From Tridacna crocea (lineage: Eukaryota > Mollusca > Bivalvia > Cardiida > Cardiidae): 64,000 nt of DNA. Each line of letters begins with the position of its first letter. Position 1 is the first letter of the stretch. The notes under the pieces are model-generated. The model searched no databases, was not told where the DNA came from, and saw only the letters and a program-made list of their open reading frames with translations. The position numbers and the translations under genes are program-made. Shown piece after piece: positions 11,692-23,600 of this stretch. Location of the stretch: positions 47,098,992 to 47,162,991 of the forward strand of contig OX031065.1 in NCBI GenBank assembly GCA_943736015.1, given 5' to 3'.

Positions 11692-11918
11692 GAATTTTTC
11701 CCAGATGACAAAATTGCGGACTTGTCCAAATTGAAAGCATTTACAGACGACAAACTAAGTATTGCTCAAAAACTGAAAATTATTTTATGAAGGGTAGAAA
11801 ACAATGTTGGAAAAGGAGGAAAAGCTGGTTAGCAGCATTTTCTCCTTTTCCTTCATTGATTTCAAAAGGCTTCTTTCTCAGGGTCGTTAAAAGTCAGAAT
11901 TGTGTAGTAAAGAGTTAA
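11692..11918. repeat. PB-MITE, left terminus decayed
   Basis: Ends GTAGTAAAGAGTTAA, sharing TTAA with the next copy. First repeat downstream of EIF2S2. Confidence -1.
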
Positions 11919-12143
11919 ATCTTTACCACACAATTGCGATTTTTTACTACCCTGAGAAAAAAAGCCTTTGAAAACATTGTGGGAAAAGGAGAAAATGCTG
12001 GTAACCAGCATTTTCTCCTTTTCCCACATTGTTTTCTACCCTTTCAAAACCAAATTTCTGTTTTTAAATCCCATTTATTTTGTCGTCTGCAAATGCTTTC
12101 AGTTTGGGCTGGTCCGAAATTTTGTTGTTTGGTAAAGAGTTAA
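11915..12143. repeat. PB-MITE, complete, GCTGGT core
   Basis: TTAAATCTTTACCACAC ... GGTAAAGAGTTAA with a strong hairpin. Confidence -1.
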
Positions 12144-12289
12144 ACAATGTTTAATGCTGGCATACTCCTGCCTTTGATCCAACTTTGTTCTTGGGAGTCA
12201 AAACTAGGAATATTGATACATGGGGAGAACATTTGTAGATCTTAGCCCCAGTAAACGAAAGAGAACTGGAATAGCCTTCATACTGTATT

Positions 12290-12535
12290 TATTCCCTACC
12301 TGATGACAAAATTTTGAACTTGTGCAAATTGAGAGTAATGGACTTGTGCAAATTGAGAGTATTTTCAGATGACATCTTAAATATTTCGGAGATGTTGGGA
12401 TTTGAATCTTTGAGGGTAGAAAACATTGTGGGAAAGGAGAAAGTGCTGTTTTCAGACATTTTCTTCCTTCTCGCAGTAATTTCAAAGAAACTTTGTTCCT
12501 AGGGTTGTTAAGACTGAGAATTGTGTTTAAAAGGA
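12290..12535. repeat. PB-MITE, degenerate, with internal duplication
   Basis: GACTTGTGCAAATTGAGAGTA is duplicated at 12321 and 12341; the hairpin is reduced. Confidence -1.
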
Positions 12536-12656
12536 CTAAGCAATTAGTAGTGGTTTCGAATCACCACAATTTTAATATAAATGATTTTCATCACTGTGGT
12601 AAACACTTTGTCTGCAACATGTTTGGTAATGGCTTGTGTGACTACCAAGTTTACTA

Positions 12657-12885
12657 TTAACCCTTTCCCATATGGCAGGATTTTAGACGTATCAAAATCG
12701 GAAGCATTTGCAGACAAAAATGTCATAGTGGCTGAAATGACACAATTTTTCTTTGATAGGGTAGAAACATTGTGGAAAAAGGAGAAAATGCTGGTTACCA
12801 GCATTTTCTCCTTTTCCCCCAGTGTTTTCAAAAGGCTTTCTTCCTAAGGGTCGTTAAAAGTCGTAATTATGTGGTAAAGGGTTAA
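12657..12885. repeat. PB-MITE, complete, GCTGGT core
   Basis: TTAACCCTTTCCCATATGGC ... GGTAAAGGGTTAA. Confidence -1.
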
Positions 12886-13133
12886 GTCTTAAGCAGAGAA
12901 CCAAAATTTAAGACTTGTCTTAGTGCAGACGGCAAATCCTGAGTTTTAAGGAGTTAAGAAGGCTGTGAGAAATATCATGGGAGAGGGACAAAATGATGAT
13001 AATGAGCCGTTTTCTTCTTTTCCTTTCCTGTTTTCTACCCTTACAAAAATCCCATAGATTTAATGACTTTATGTCACCGTTTGAAAATATTTTCAATTTG
13101 GACAAATGTAAAATTTGATTGTGATGTAATGAT
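12886..13133. repeat. PB-MITE, degenerate
   Basis: Diverged arms and a weak GATGATAATGAGCCG centre, joined to the next copy. Confidence -1.
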
Positions 13134-13360
13134 TTAACTCCAAACTTCCAAATTGTAGGTTTGTCCAAATCGAAAGCATTTGCAGACGACAAAACAAAAG
13201 TGACTGAAAATTTGAAATTTGTTTTGTGAAGGGTAGAAAACATTGTGGAATAAAGGAGAAAATGCTGGTTACCAACGTTTTCTCCTTATCCCACAGTGTT
13301 TTCCAAAGGCTCCTTTTTCATGCGGTTGTCAAAAGTAGGGATTGTGATGCAATGATTTAA
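13134..13360. repeat. PB-MITE, complete, altered right end
   Basis: TTAACTCCAAACTTCC ... GATGCAATGATTTAA; the centre reads ATGCTGGTTACCAACGTTTT. Confidence -1.
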
Positions 13361-13399
13361 AATGTAAATATTGAGAACATGAAATATTTTGTTTACCTG

Positions 13400-13540
13400 T
13401 AGTAAACAATAGTAAAAAACATTTTTTTCATTTTCCCACAATCATTTCTACCTTTTGAGCTTGAAAAAAAAAATGGAGTCAGTGAATGCTTTCATAATTG
13501 TCGAGACTAAAATTTTGTAGTTTGGGGATAGAGTTAAAAT
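13400..13540. repeat. PB-MITE, right part only
   Basis: CATTTTCCCACAATCATTTC to GTAGTTTGGGGATAGAGTTAA. Confidence -1.
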
Positions 13541-13654
13541 GAAATTCACGTAAAAATAAAGGATCAATTTGTCCAGAAAAAAGATTTAAAAATTTTGCTC
13601 ACATTTTGTTTCACATAACCTTTTGCTACTCTACATAAGATCATGGTTTCATAT

Positions 13655-13884
13655 TTAACCCTTTGCTCCATAGATACTCATTTCTACACGTTGCTTGTCG
13701 GAGCCTTTGGAAAACATTGTAGCAAAAGGTGAAATTGCTCGTGACGAGCAATTTCACCTTTTGTCACAATGTTTTCTATGCTATCAAAAGGTGTCATTTA
13801 TGCAAAAGAAACGGCTTTATCCTTGGTGATATTTAGGGTCAGTTAGAGATACCATAGAAATGCCTCATGAGGTAGAGGGTTTAA
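13655..13884. repeat. PB-MITE, TACTCATTTCTACAC variant
   Basis: Same subfamily as 1241-1469, with GTGAAATTGCTCGTGACGAG centre and TTAA at both ends. Confidence -1.
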
Positions 13885-14014
13885 CATTTATACAAATACT
13901 TCATTTTTATGTTATTTAAAAAAAAAAAAAAGTGCATATTAAAGTATGAAGTACTTGGATATTTTGTAAAATATAGTTTTGCATGCAGGCGATCACTTCA
14001 ATCTTTACAATACC

Positions 14015-14242
14015 TGAACCCATTACCACACAATCCCTACTTTTGACGCCCCTGAGAAAGAAGCCTTTTGAAATCACTGTGGGAAAAGGAGGAAATGCTG
14101 GTAACCAGCACTATCTCCTTTTCCCACTATGTTTTCTACCGTTCACTAAAAAAATTTCCAATTTTCAGTCACTTTGATTTTGTCGTCTGCAAATGCTTTC
14201 AGTTTAGACCAGTCTAAAATTTCTTGTGTGGTAAAGGGTTAA
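14015..14242. repeat. PB-MITE, GCTGGT core
   Basis: AACCCATTACCACAC ... GGTAAAGGGTTAA; left TTAA mutated to TGAA. Confidence -1.
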
Positions 14243-14254
14243 ATGACTATTTTT

Positions 14255-14335
14255 GCCTTTGCGGCCAGTGTAGATCAAGATCAGACTGCACAAACCATGC
14301 AGTCTGATCTTTGATCCACACTCTTTTCTTTGTAT
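14255..14335. repeat. CAGACTGCAC palindrome
   Basis: GTGTAGATCAAGATCAGACTG and its near-exact return arm. Nothing else is recognised from 14335 to 15210. Confidence -1.
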
Positions 14336-15212
14336 GGCCATTTAGGGTTGAACATCCAATGCATCCAAAGCATTTTTTCGCACTGGATGGAGTATATAGG
14401 ATGAAATGATTTAAAGAATCTACAGCCATTGTTTGTAACAAAAGTCACATTTCCAGACTTATTATTTATTTCCATGAGATTTGTTTGCCCTATTGATATA
14501 AATTAATGGAAGTGATGTTTAAAACATTAATATCGCAGAACCCCTATGCAGATTATGAATTTAAATACTGCTGAAGATATGCCTGATATTTCAACATTTA
14601 AATCCCACAGGTCAGAAAACATTGTGACAGATAGTAAAAGTCAGTGCATAGTATTTTGAGCGAATTGCCACTAGGAATTGATCATAAGTGAGGTTTAAAT
14701 CATTCCAGTGCAAACTCTTGAAATTGTACTGTGAAATCTTAATCAGTTAACAGTTTGTTGTACACTTGATTGTGCATGGCAGAAGAGAACCACAGGTCTT
14801 TGAACATTGATCTATTACAGAACACTGAAATTATCATTGGTCATTTATCTGACACTGTTACTAAAAATAGCGCTCACTGTATATCGCATCATTATAATGA
14901 CTAATACATGTATATTGTGTGCTATTTTTCGTAACAGTATTCGATGATTGAAATTTTGGGGATTTTGTGTAAAACCTGTCTGACCTCTATAATCTGATTT
15001 TTTTTTTATCTGGGATAAAATGTCATTCGGATTTGTTTGAAACGAACCATGATAGTTATACAATTTGCTGTTACATGGAAGAGATTTTAACGGCTGTTTT
15101 TCACCAGAGAACAACTATGATTTAAACTGATTATATTGTAATATTTGATATTCTCTCTTATTACAAAATACTTACTAGTATCTTGAAATAGACTCTTCTG
15201 ACATAGATGTAA

Positions 15213-15587
15213 ATGAGCCATGCTCTAGTAAAAAGGGGCTTAACCCATTACCACACAATCCCTACTTTTGACGCCCCCTGAGAAGCCTTCACAAAACAAA
15301 TTTCAAATTTTCAGTCACTTTTATTTTGTCGTCTGCAAATGCTTTCAATTAGGACAAGTCTATAATATTGTCGTTTGGTAAAGGGTTAATGCATCTGCAA
15401 AAGCTATTAATCGAAGTCCGCACAGACTGACTTTGGCCAAAACATTTCCCTGTCGTCTGATTTTCTGCATGTTCAAAGACCAGTTTACCTCATAATTCAG
15501 TTGGTTGTTAGGGAAAATGCCTGATATGGCCTGGTCAGTGTCATGCATGGCGGACATGCATCAAGCCCCCTTTTGCCAGAGCATCGC
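15213..15587. repeat. GCGCAGG-palindrome element split by a PB-MITE
   Basis: Starts GCCATGCTCTAGTAAAAAGG and ends CATCAAGCCCCCTTTTGCC. The family sequence GGGGCTTAATGCATCTGC is cut at its TTAA by the PB-MITE at 15240-15389. Confidence -1.
15240..15389. repeat. PB-MITE without central hairpin, clean TTAA duplication
   Basis: 150 bp. Both ends are intact (TTAACCCATTACC, GGTAAAGGGTTAA), but the hairpin and inner arms are deleted. The host element shows the pre-insertion sequence. Confidence -1.
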
Positions 15588-15889
15588 TCTATAATTATAC
15601 TGTGTTGGATAATCCTGAATTATGGTGTATTATTTGGTATAAGAAAGTCATTGCTCTGCGCTATTCTTTCACTACAATATTGTCTTTTTTCTACGTGCTT
15701 GCTGCCATATGCTGGCTAGTGTGTTATCAGGAGAAATATTGTATGGAAAGGGGATAAAAGTGGGAGGTAGAACTCTGTAAATAATGTATAATTGAAAATA
15801 CATTTTGAGTAAAAAAAATTCAAAGCAAACCAAAGTTTTTTTGTTTTTAATTCTGATTTATTTATCTTTTGTTTGTTTCATTCCCCATC

Positions 15890-16330
15890 TCTTGATTCTT
15901 TCTTTTACCGATTCTGAAAAAGAAAGTTTTTGAAAACATTACGAAAAAAGGAAAATATTGTTATAACTAACATTTTTTCCTTTTCCCACACGACTTTTCA
16001 TCTTTTTATCCCTTTACCACACAATCCATACTTTTGACGACTGTGAGAAAGAAACCTTTGGAAAACATCGTGGAAATAGGAGAAAATGCTGGTAACCAGC
16101 ATTTTCTCCTTTTCCCATTATGTTTTCTATACAGATTAACAATTTAACTCATTACCAACGACAAAATTTTAGGCTTGTCCAAATCAAAAGCATTTGCAGA
16201 TGACAAAATAAATGTGACTGAAAATTTGAAATTTGTTTTGTGAAGGGTTTTGTGAAGGGTAGAAAACCAGCATTTTCTCCATTTCCCACAATGTCTACTA
16301 TCCACAATGTAAAGAAGAGACCCTTTCCCT
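15890..16330. repeat. cluster of broken PB-MITE copies
   Basis: At least three partial copies (15900-16008, 16008-16136, 16144-16320), one with GTTTTGTGAAGGG repeated in tandem. Confidence -1.
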
Positions 16331-16339
16331 TTTCTTTTT

Positions 16340-17460
16340 AGCTCTACTGGCTTTCAGCCAGCAGAGCTTATGTCATGGCGTGGTTTCCGTCGTCCGTCTG
16401 TCCGTCTGTCTGTCCGGCCGTCCGTTAGTCTTTTTCTTGTTTACGCGTTAAAGTCTTCATTTCTGGTCAGATTTTCGTGAAACTTACACAGTTTGTTTAT
16501 CTCATCAATAGCTTTAACCCTATTGATTTTGAAAAAAATCCGACAAACAGTATGGGAAAAGTAGCCATTTCAAGTTGAAAATTCCTATTTCTTGTTTACG
16601 CGATTAAGTCTGTATTTTTGGTCAGATTTCCGTGAAACTTGCAGAGTTTGTTTATCTTATCAATAGCTTCAACCCTATTGATTTTGAAAAAAATCCAACG
16701 AACAGTATGGGAAAAGTAGCCATTTCAAGTTGAAAACTTTAATTTCTTGTTTACGCGATAAAGTCTTCATTTTTGGTCAGATTTCTGTGAAACTTACACA
16801 GTTTATTTATCTCATCGATAGCTTTAACCCTATTAATTTTGAAAAAAATCCGACAAACATTATGGGAAAAGTAGCCCTTTCAAGTTTAAAATTTCCATTT
16901 CTTGTTTACACGATAAAGTCTGTATTTTTGTTCAGATTTCCATGAAACTTGCAGAGTTTGTTTATCTTATCAATAGCTTCAACCCTATTGATTTTGAAAA
17001 AAAATCCAACAAACAGTATGGGAAAAGTAGCCATTTCAAGTTGAAAATTTTCATTTCTTGTTTACGCGATAAAGTATTCATTTTTGGTCAGATTTCTGTG
17101 AAACTTACACAGTTTGTTTATCTAATCGATAGCTTTAACCCTATTTATTTTGAGAAAAATCCAACAAACAGAATGGGAAAAGTAGCCATTTCAGATTGAA
17201 CAATTTCATTGTTTAGATGATAAAGTATTTATTTGTGATCAGATTTTTATTTATTTTTCAGCTTGTTTATCCCATCAATAGCTTTTTAATACTTTTGAGT
17301 TTGAAAAAATTCAACAAACAGTAATGGAAAAGTAGCCATTTTGAGTTGAAAATGTCAACTTTTTTGTCTTTTTGTGTAATGAATTCCTATGTATGCTTTA
17401 TTTAAAAGCAAACTCTCTGCCAGTAGAGCATATTCAGGCCCTTCAGGGCCTTCTAGTTTT
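16340..17460. repeat. 1.1-kb dispersed element with five 155-bp internal tandem units
   Basis: Begins AGCTCTACTGGCTTTCAGCC and a GTCCGTCTGTCC stretch, ends GGCCCTTCAGGGCCTTCTAG. Units start with TTGTTTACGCG near 16437, 16592, 16746, 16902 and 17057; a sixth is degenerate. Each unit has GTGAAACTT and GGGAAAAGTAGCC. Open frames inside are by-products of the repeat. Confidence -1.
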
Positions 17461-17522
17461 TGATATCTTTGGTGCTGATGTGACCGATATAATTCTTTGC
17501 ATTTCCACCATTTTTGAGTTTT

Positions 17523-17528
17523 TTTATT
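17523..17528 (-). promoter_or_regulatory. candidate polyadenylation signal of claudin-like gene A
   Basis: TTTATT on the plus strand is AATAAA on the minus strand, about 127 bases after the stop codon at 17655. It is the first such hexamer downstream in the sense direction; weak evidence alone. Confidence -1.
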
Positions 17529-17654
17529 TGAATATGTTGTGTCTGTTAAGAACCATTTTATATACATCCAGTGCTAAATAAAAATAAATCCACGAAAGGT
17601 TGCTGAGCCGTACATAGAAGTCTATGGGTTCACAAACTGTTTGTACTGAAAGCT

Positions 17655-20600
17655 TTAATTCTCCGGACAGCTGGGTTCCTTCGTGAACTCGACCTGGTCA
17701 GAAAGTTCTGACCAAACTTTCTGTTTGTCCAGCCACTTTCCAGTGACCAGCAAACCGGATGAGACGAAAGCCAGACCGGCTCCTATTCCACCGACCACCA
17801 GGCACCATGGAATCTTCACCTGTAAGTCGCTGTATTCCCTGTTGGCGATGTCGTTGATCTTGGGGTTCAGGCTAACAACTCGAGCGATTGTTATGAAATA
17901 CAGTAACCCTGTAACAGGATGAAAGGTTGATAAAAAATAGTAAACGGAGATGGTAACCTGAGTATGTTGCCTATTGGTACCTTCAGTTTTAAACGGCCCT
18001 CATATATGGAGTGCAACACGCGAAAAGGGTCATTCGGACATTTGCGTAAAGTGTCGTCTCGGATCAGCGTGTGCAGTCCGCACAGGACAATCCGAAACGA
18101 AACTTTCCGATTTCATGTGATTTTCTGTTTTACGCAAGTCTACTGTAGCACAAAATCTAATGTAGTCGTAAAGTGCCGTCTCGGATTAGCCTGCGCGGAC
18201 TGCGCAGGCTAATCCGGGACGACACTTTACGCATATGTCCGAATGCACCTTTTCGCGTGTTGCACTCCATATGTCATGTGTGATCATCTTCGCGAGTCAA
18301 GGTTACGATCACTACGTGGATCTTCCCTCGGCTGATTGAGCCCGATTTCGAGATTCCTGCGATGCGCCCTCTATTGGATGCTGGTTATTACCCCACTTTA
18401 CATAATATTTCTATAAGCCAATGAAATATCGTTATACAAACCGCTAACGAATACACATGAAGCGATAAGCAGACATCCACGTGGGTTTCTACGTTTACCT
18501 TCCATTCGAAAGGTTCTATTTTCATCAAAGATGAAATGCTACGAGCGATTTGATTCGTTGCAGTTAGAGCTGGCTGCATCCAATGAAAAAGCTTATCAGG
18601 GGAATGTAAAAATCAAGCTCGATCCGCCAAGGGTAGAGTAGAGTAGTGAATCGTCAGCCTTGGCTTGCGAAGATGATGTATGGTTTGTAACAGGCGAAAA
18701 GGGGCTTTCGGACACTTGCGTCAAGTGTTGTTTGGGATAAGCCTGCGCAGTCCGTGCAGGCTAATCCGAGACGGCACTTTACGTTAATATAAGATTTTGT
18801 CCTACATTAGACTTACTTGAAACGATCGGAATGTGTCGTCTCGGATCTAATATGTAATTAAGGTAAGACCTGTAATGGAAAACAGCTATTTCCATTAAAA
18901 TATCATCCTGCAAAATTAACTATACTTAAAAAATAGTATTATTGAACTACTTTCACCTTTTCATTTTTTTCCATTTTTTCCTTCTTTGAATTATCACTTA
19001 TAAATCTAAAACCACTATATTCTCATATCAAAAAGTGATAACAATTACCTCCCTTTTCAGAAAACTAACAAAAGTATCAAAAAATAATGTCAAGATAGAC
19101 ATAAACGGAATTTCTAATTCGTTAGAGTCTGAGATGTGCAAAAATATTATTTGTGCATAAATGCTTTTTTATCATTATTTGTCAACCAATTAGTATTTTC
19201 ACCGGAAGTGCATTACACGGGTCTTACCTTAATGCCAGCTATTGCACGTCTACTCATTTAACCCTTTCCCAAACAAGCCCTGGTTTTTACGTGTCTGCGG
19301 TAAAAGACTTTCGAAAACACTGTGGGAAAAGGAAAAATTGCTCGCAACGAGCAATTTCTCCTTTTCCCACAGTGTTTTCTACCCTTTTTGAGAACTTTCT
19401 GCCATTTTCTCCAAATTTAAAATTGTCGTCTGCAAACTCTTTCGATATGGAAGGGTCCGAAATTTGTCGTTTGGGAAAGGGTTAAGTAACACGTTACACT
19501 GTAGACATGATGGCCCACGCGGGACTAAATAAGTGTTTATAAAACTTGAAAAGCCGACAGTAAATAGTGACCTTAACATTTTGCTCTTTCAAAGGTACTA
19601 GTATTTCTTTGAGGAAAACTATGGCCATATCGGCCCGCCTGGGGTGGCACAGTGGTGAGCGTGTCGGACTCATGACCTGGTGGTTGTGGGTTCGATACCC
19701 GGTTGAGGCGAACTTTCTTTCCGGTGTATTTTCGCCTCTCACCTCTGCTGATGCATGTGAGAAAAGTAGTCGGTGGCTTTGGAAAGAAAGATGTGTTAGT
19801 ACCGGTGTGAGAAAGCCAGGAAACAGATGTGCGTCACCGACCGCCATGATATGACCTTTGCTGTTAAAGTGGCGTTAAACCCCAATACAACCAACCAACA
19901 ATTTCCATATCGGACAGTGTAGATCCAAGATCAGACTGCACGTTCTGTGCAGTCTGATCTTGGATCTACACTATCCGCAAAAGGTCCTTGAGTTGCACTT
20001 AGCTGCCTATACCTTAAAGCTCACCTGAAAGTATGAGACCACAGATCGCCAATATCAGCAAGATCTGTCTCCTTTTCAAACACAACGGAACACGGGTCAA
20101 CGCTGTCGAGATACAACCAGCCACGCCGAATATGATAGCAAATACAGCCTCAATTCGTACCTCTGTTAATGATATGTCACCTGCAAAGATTAAATGTATG
20201 GTGTTCAAGTGCGGATCCAGATATCTTTCTCGGGGGGGGGGGGGTCCCACCGAAAACGCACGAGTCTTATTACGATACTGTGACTTCCGGATTTCAGTGG
20301 AAGTAAGCCGTTTACAAGAAAAGTCAACGTTTCCAGTCCTAAGCATGAGGAGTTTTCAACATTTAGAACTTTTTTTTTTTTTAATTTATGACTGTATTTT
20401 ACATAAATTCTGTGCAATATCAAACCAGTCCCATTCACGAATCCGATAAACACATTTTTGCCAAAATTCCAGGGCGGGTCCGGACCCCCGGTCCCTCCAT
20501 CTCGATCCGCCCATGGTGTTAAACGCCGTAATCAACATTATTTCAGTTATATCGCGGCGGCCAGTGCACCTATCCATGCTTTCCTGGAGTCCCTTGTACC

Positions 20601-23600
20601 AGTACTCTGCACAATTTTCTTTCCAAGCCACTGGCTACTTTCCTACATAACAACAATCGAAATAATTGTCAGCGTTTGGAAAAAAAATGACCGAGCCAGG
20701 GATTGAACCCATGATCTCAAGTCCAGCACGCTTTCGACTTGATTACCGGGGCACTCACAGGGTATATAAATGATGAGGTTTGTTATTAACAAACAATGAT
20801 GTCCAAATTCTAAAACTTCAAATAAGTTGAGTTCTGTGAAAAAGGGGACTTAATGTATCTGCAAAAGGTATCGACTCAGATCAGCCTGTCTAGTCCGAGC
20901 AGGTTGACACGGGTTGAAACCAAATTTCTTAATATATAATAATTCTCTATATTATATTTTAGACTGTTATGGGTAAAGAAATGTCGTAATTTAAGCTGGA
21001 GGGAATTATTTCACCGTCAAAGTGAATATTTTCCTCCTGCCTAAAATCTGGAACTATTTTTTTTTTGTGAAAATATCGGATATCCGGTTAATTGACTTGA
21101 GATCACTAGTTTTTAAAAGTGGCGTTCGTTGACAAAATAATCAGAGGAAATAATAATAAATGGGTTATTTCATCAGCTTGTGGTTAACATGGGGAAATAC
21201 TTGCCTCAAAAGGGAAAGATCCGCGAAAATAACCCGTGCCTTACGGCGCTCGTTATTTTCGCATACCTTTCCCTATTTCGGCAAATATTTCCCCATATTA
21301 ACCACAAGCTGATGAACTAAACTCTATTTATCTCTTCCTGTAGAGATTACGTGAACATTATTTTCATACAACATGACATTATACATTATACAAAAAATAG
21401 GGAAAAAAACAGGGAAAAAATGGCAGGAAAAAATAAACTGTACAATGCATTAATAGACAGTGCTCATCTGAAACATTTTTTTTAAAATATCCATCGGCAG
21501 ATATTCAAAGATGTGACCCATTAGTTACTGGCATTTGGTCCTTGAAAACATCTATAAACAAGGAACAATTTTATTAAGTAAGGTGAGGGTATCAGGACAT
21601 TTGCCCCCTGGACATCTGCCCCCCGGACTTTTGCCCCTGGACTTTTGCCCCCTTAGGACACCTGCCCCCTGGACATCTGCCCCCCGGGCATTTGCCCCAT
21701 AGGACATCTGCCCCCTTAGGACATCTATCCCTGGACATCTGCCACCAGGACATTTGCCCCCGTAGGACATCTGCCCCCTTAATACATCTGCCCCCGGACA
21801 TTTGCCCCCTGGACATCTACCCCCGACATTTGCCCCCGTAGGGACATCCCCCGCGACATTTGCTCTGGTAGGACATTTGCCCCCGTAGGACAACTGCCTC
21901 CTGGGAATGATAAGCCTCTTCTAAATGATGTTGAAGAACCAATAACATTCTGAATTTTGCTTTATTTTTCTAAAAATAAAAAAAAAAGAATTTTAATCGG
22001 GGTTTACACCAAGCGTGCCAGATGAGTAACTGACTCTATAGTTATCATACTGGAAATTTGATATTAAAACTGAAATAAATTTATCAGCCGAAGATTTTCA
22101 GCAAAATAGCACTTAACGATACAACAGCTGAGAAGTCTTTTTCATAGTTCCGGTCAAAATTACCATGTACAATATACATGTATATCTCAAAATGTCTTTT
22201 TTGAGATTTCCCTTAAAGGAGCTCGACGTCCAGGGCCCGTATTCACCAACCATTCTTAAGAACGTTCTTTGTCTAATTCTCCAGAACTTTCTACATTTGT
22301 AAGAAACACAACTTCTGATTGGCTAAACCATTCGGTTTAGCCAATCAGAAGTTGTGTTACTTACAAACGTAGAAAATCTTGGAGAATAAGACTAAGAATA
22401 TTCTCAAGAATGGTTGGTGAATATGGGCCCAGGTTGTAAACAAACTGAGGGGGCAGATGTCCAGGGGGCAGATTTCCTAAGGGGGCAGATGTCCAGGGGC
22501 ACATGTCTGGGAGGGCACATGTCCTAGGGGGCACATGTTCTAAGGGGGCGGATGTCATAGGGTGGCAGGTGTCCTATTGCGGCAAAAGTCCGGGGGCACA
22601 AGTCCGGGGGCGCACAAGTCCTAGACCCAAGGGGCTTCAGTTTGATGTTATCCAAAATCACACGACCACAATAGTTACGATAAAAACAATAATAATAAAA
22701 TTAGTTCCTTATCTAGAATGTATGAACATGACTTAGCGATTGAAGTTTAGAAAGTACAGTCTGATCTTCGATTCACACTCCGATAGAGTCATATTGTCCC
22801 CAAAAAGATACCATTGAAATTGCAAAGTTTGGGTTTTACTACGATCGGTCCATAAATTTCATTTCTCTCTTTAGCAGGACAAGGTTTAACGTGTAAACCT
22901 GTGGTGTCCGTGGTCGTGAGGTAGAGCGTCGGCCTCATAACCTAAAGGTCCCGAGTTCGATACCCTGGAGCGGGTGTCAAGTTTGGGATTTTCCATTGGC
23001 CCACACATTCGGCGCGAGTACTGGTGTAGTTCCCAGGAAGCAGAATCGAGAGAGATTAGTATAAGTTGTAAAAACTTGTTTCTCAATCGATGTAAAATAA
23101 ATATGTTTAAAACCTAAAGGAGAAATGGGGGTTGTAGAATTGGCCTCCCCTTTCATGTAGGGGCCACACTCTAGCGAAAAGGGGCTTTGTGCATCTCCGT
23201 TATGCCGATGATTGCCGTTATGCAGGTCATTGCATGATTATGAGTCCATATTAATCATTTCTTCGACTGAATCATAGGGTAGACTGGTAAACGGATGTGC
23301 AGAAAATTGATCAATAGCGAAAAGTTTCGGCACAGGCCAGCCTGCGCGGACTGCGCAGGCTGACCTGGGCCGAAACTTTTCGCAGATGCATTTTCATACA
23401 GCAAGACCTATATGAATACGCAGTGATGTTGGGCGTTCAATAAGCAAGAATTCTACATGTACTTGCCTTCTTTAACACTGTTTAGTTTGTCAGTTCTCTT
23501 ACAAGTATAGCCTTCTTCAGCAATCCACTTTTCACATACACGGACACGGACAGCCCACAGACCAATATCTATCATTACTCTCTGGCCGACTTGAACCTGT

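Noticed and set aside
22901-23110. tRNA genes at this and similar tRNA-like sequences (41248, 41495, 51610, 51801)
   Set aside because: A and B boxes are present, but each continues into a repeated body and tail; they are SINE heads.
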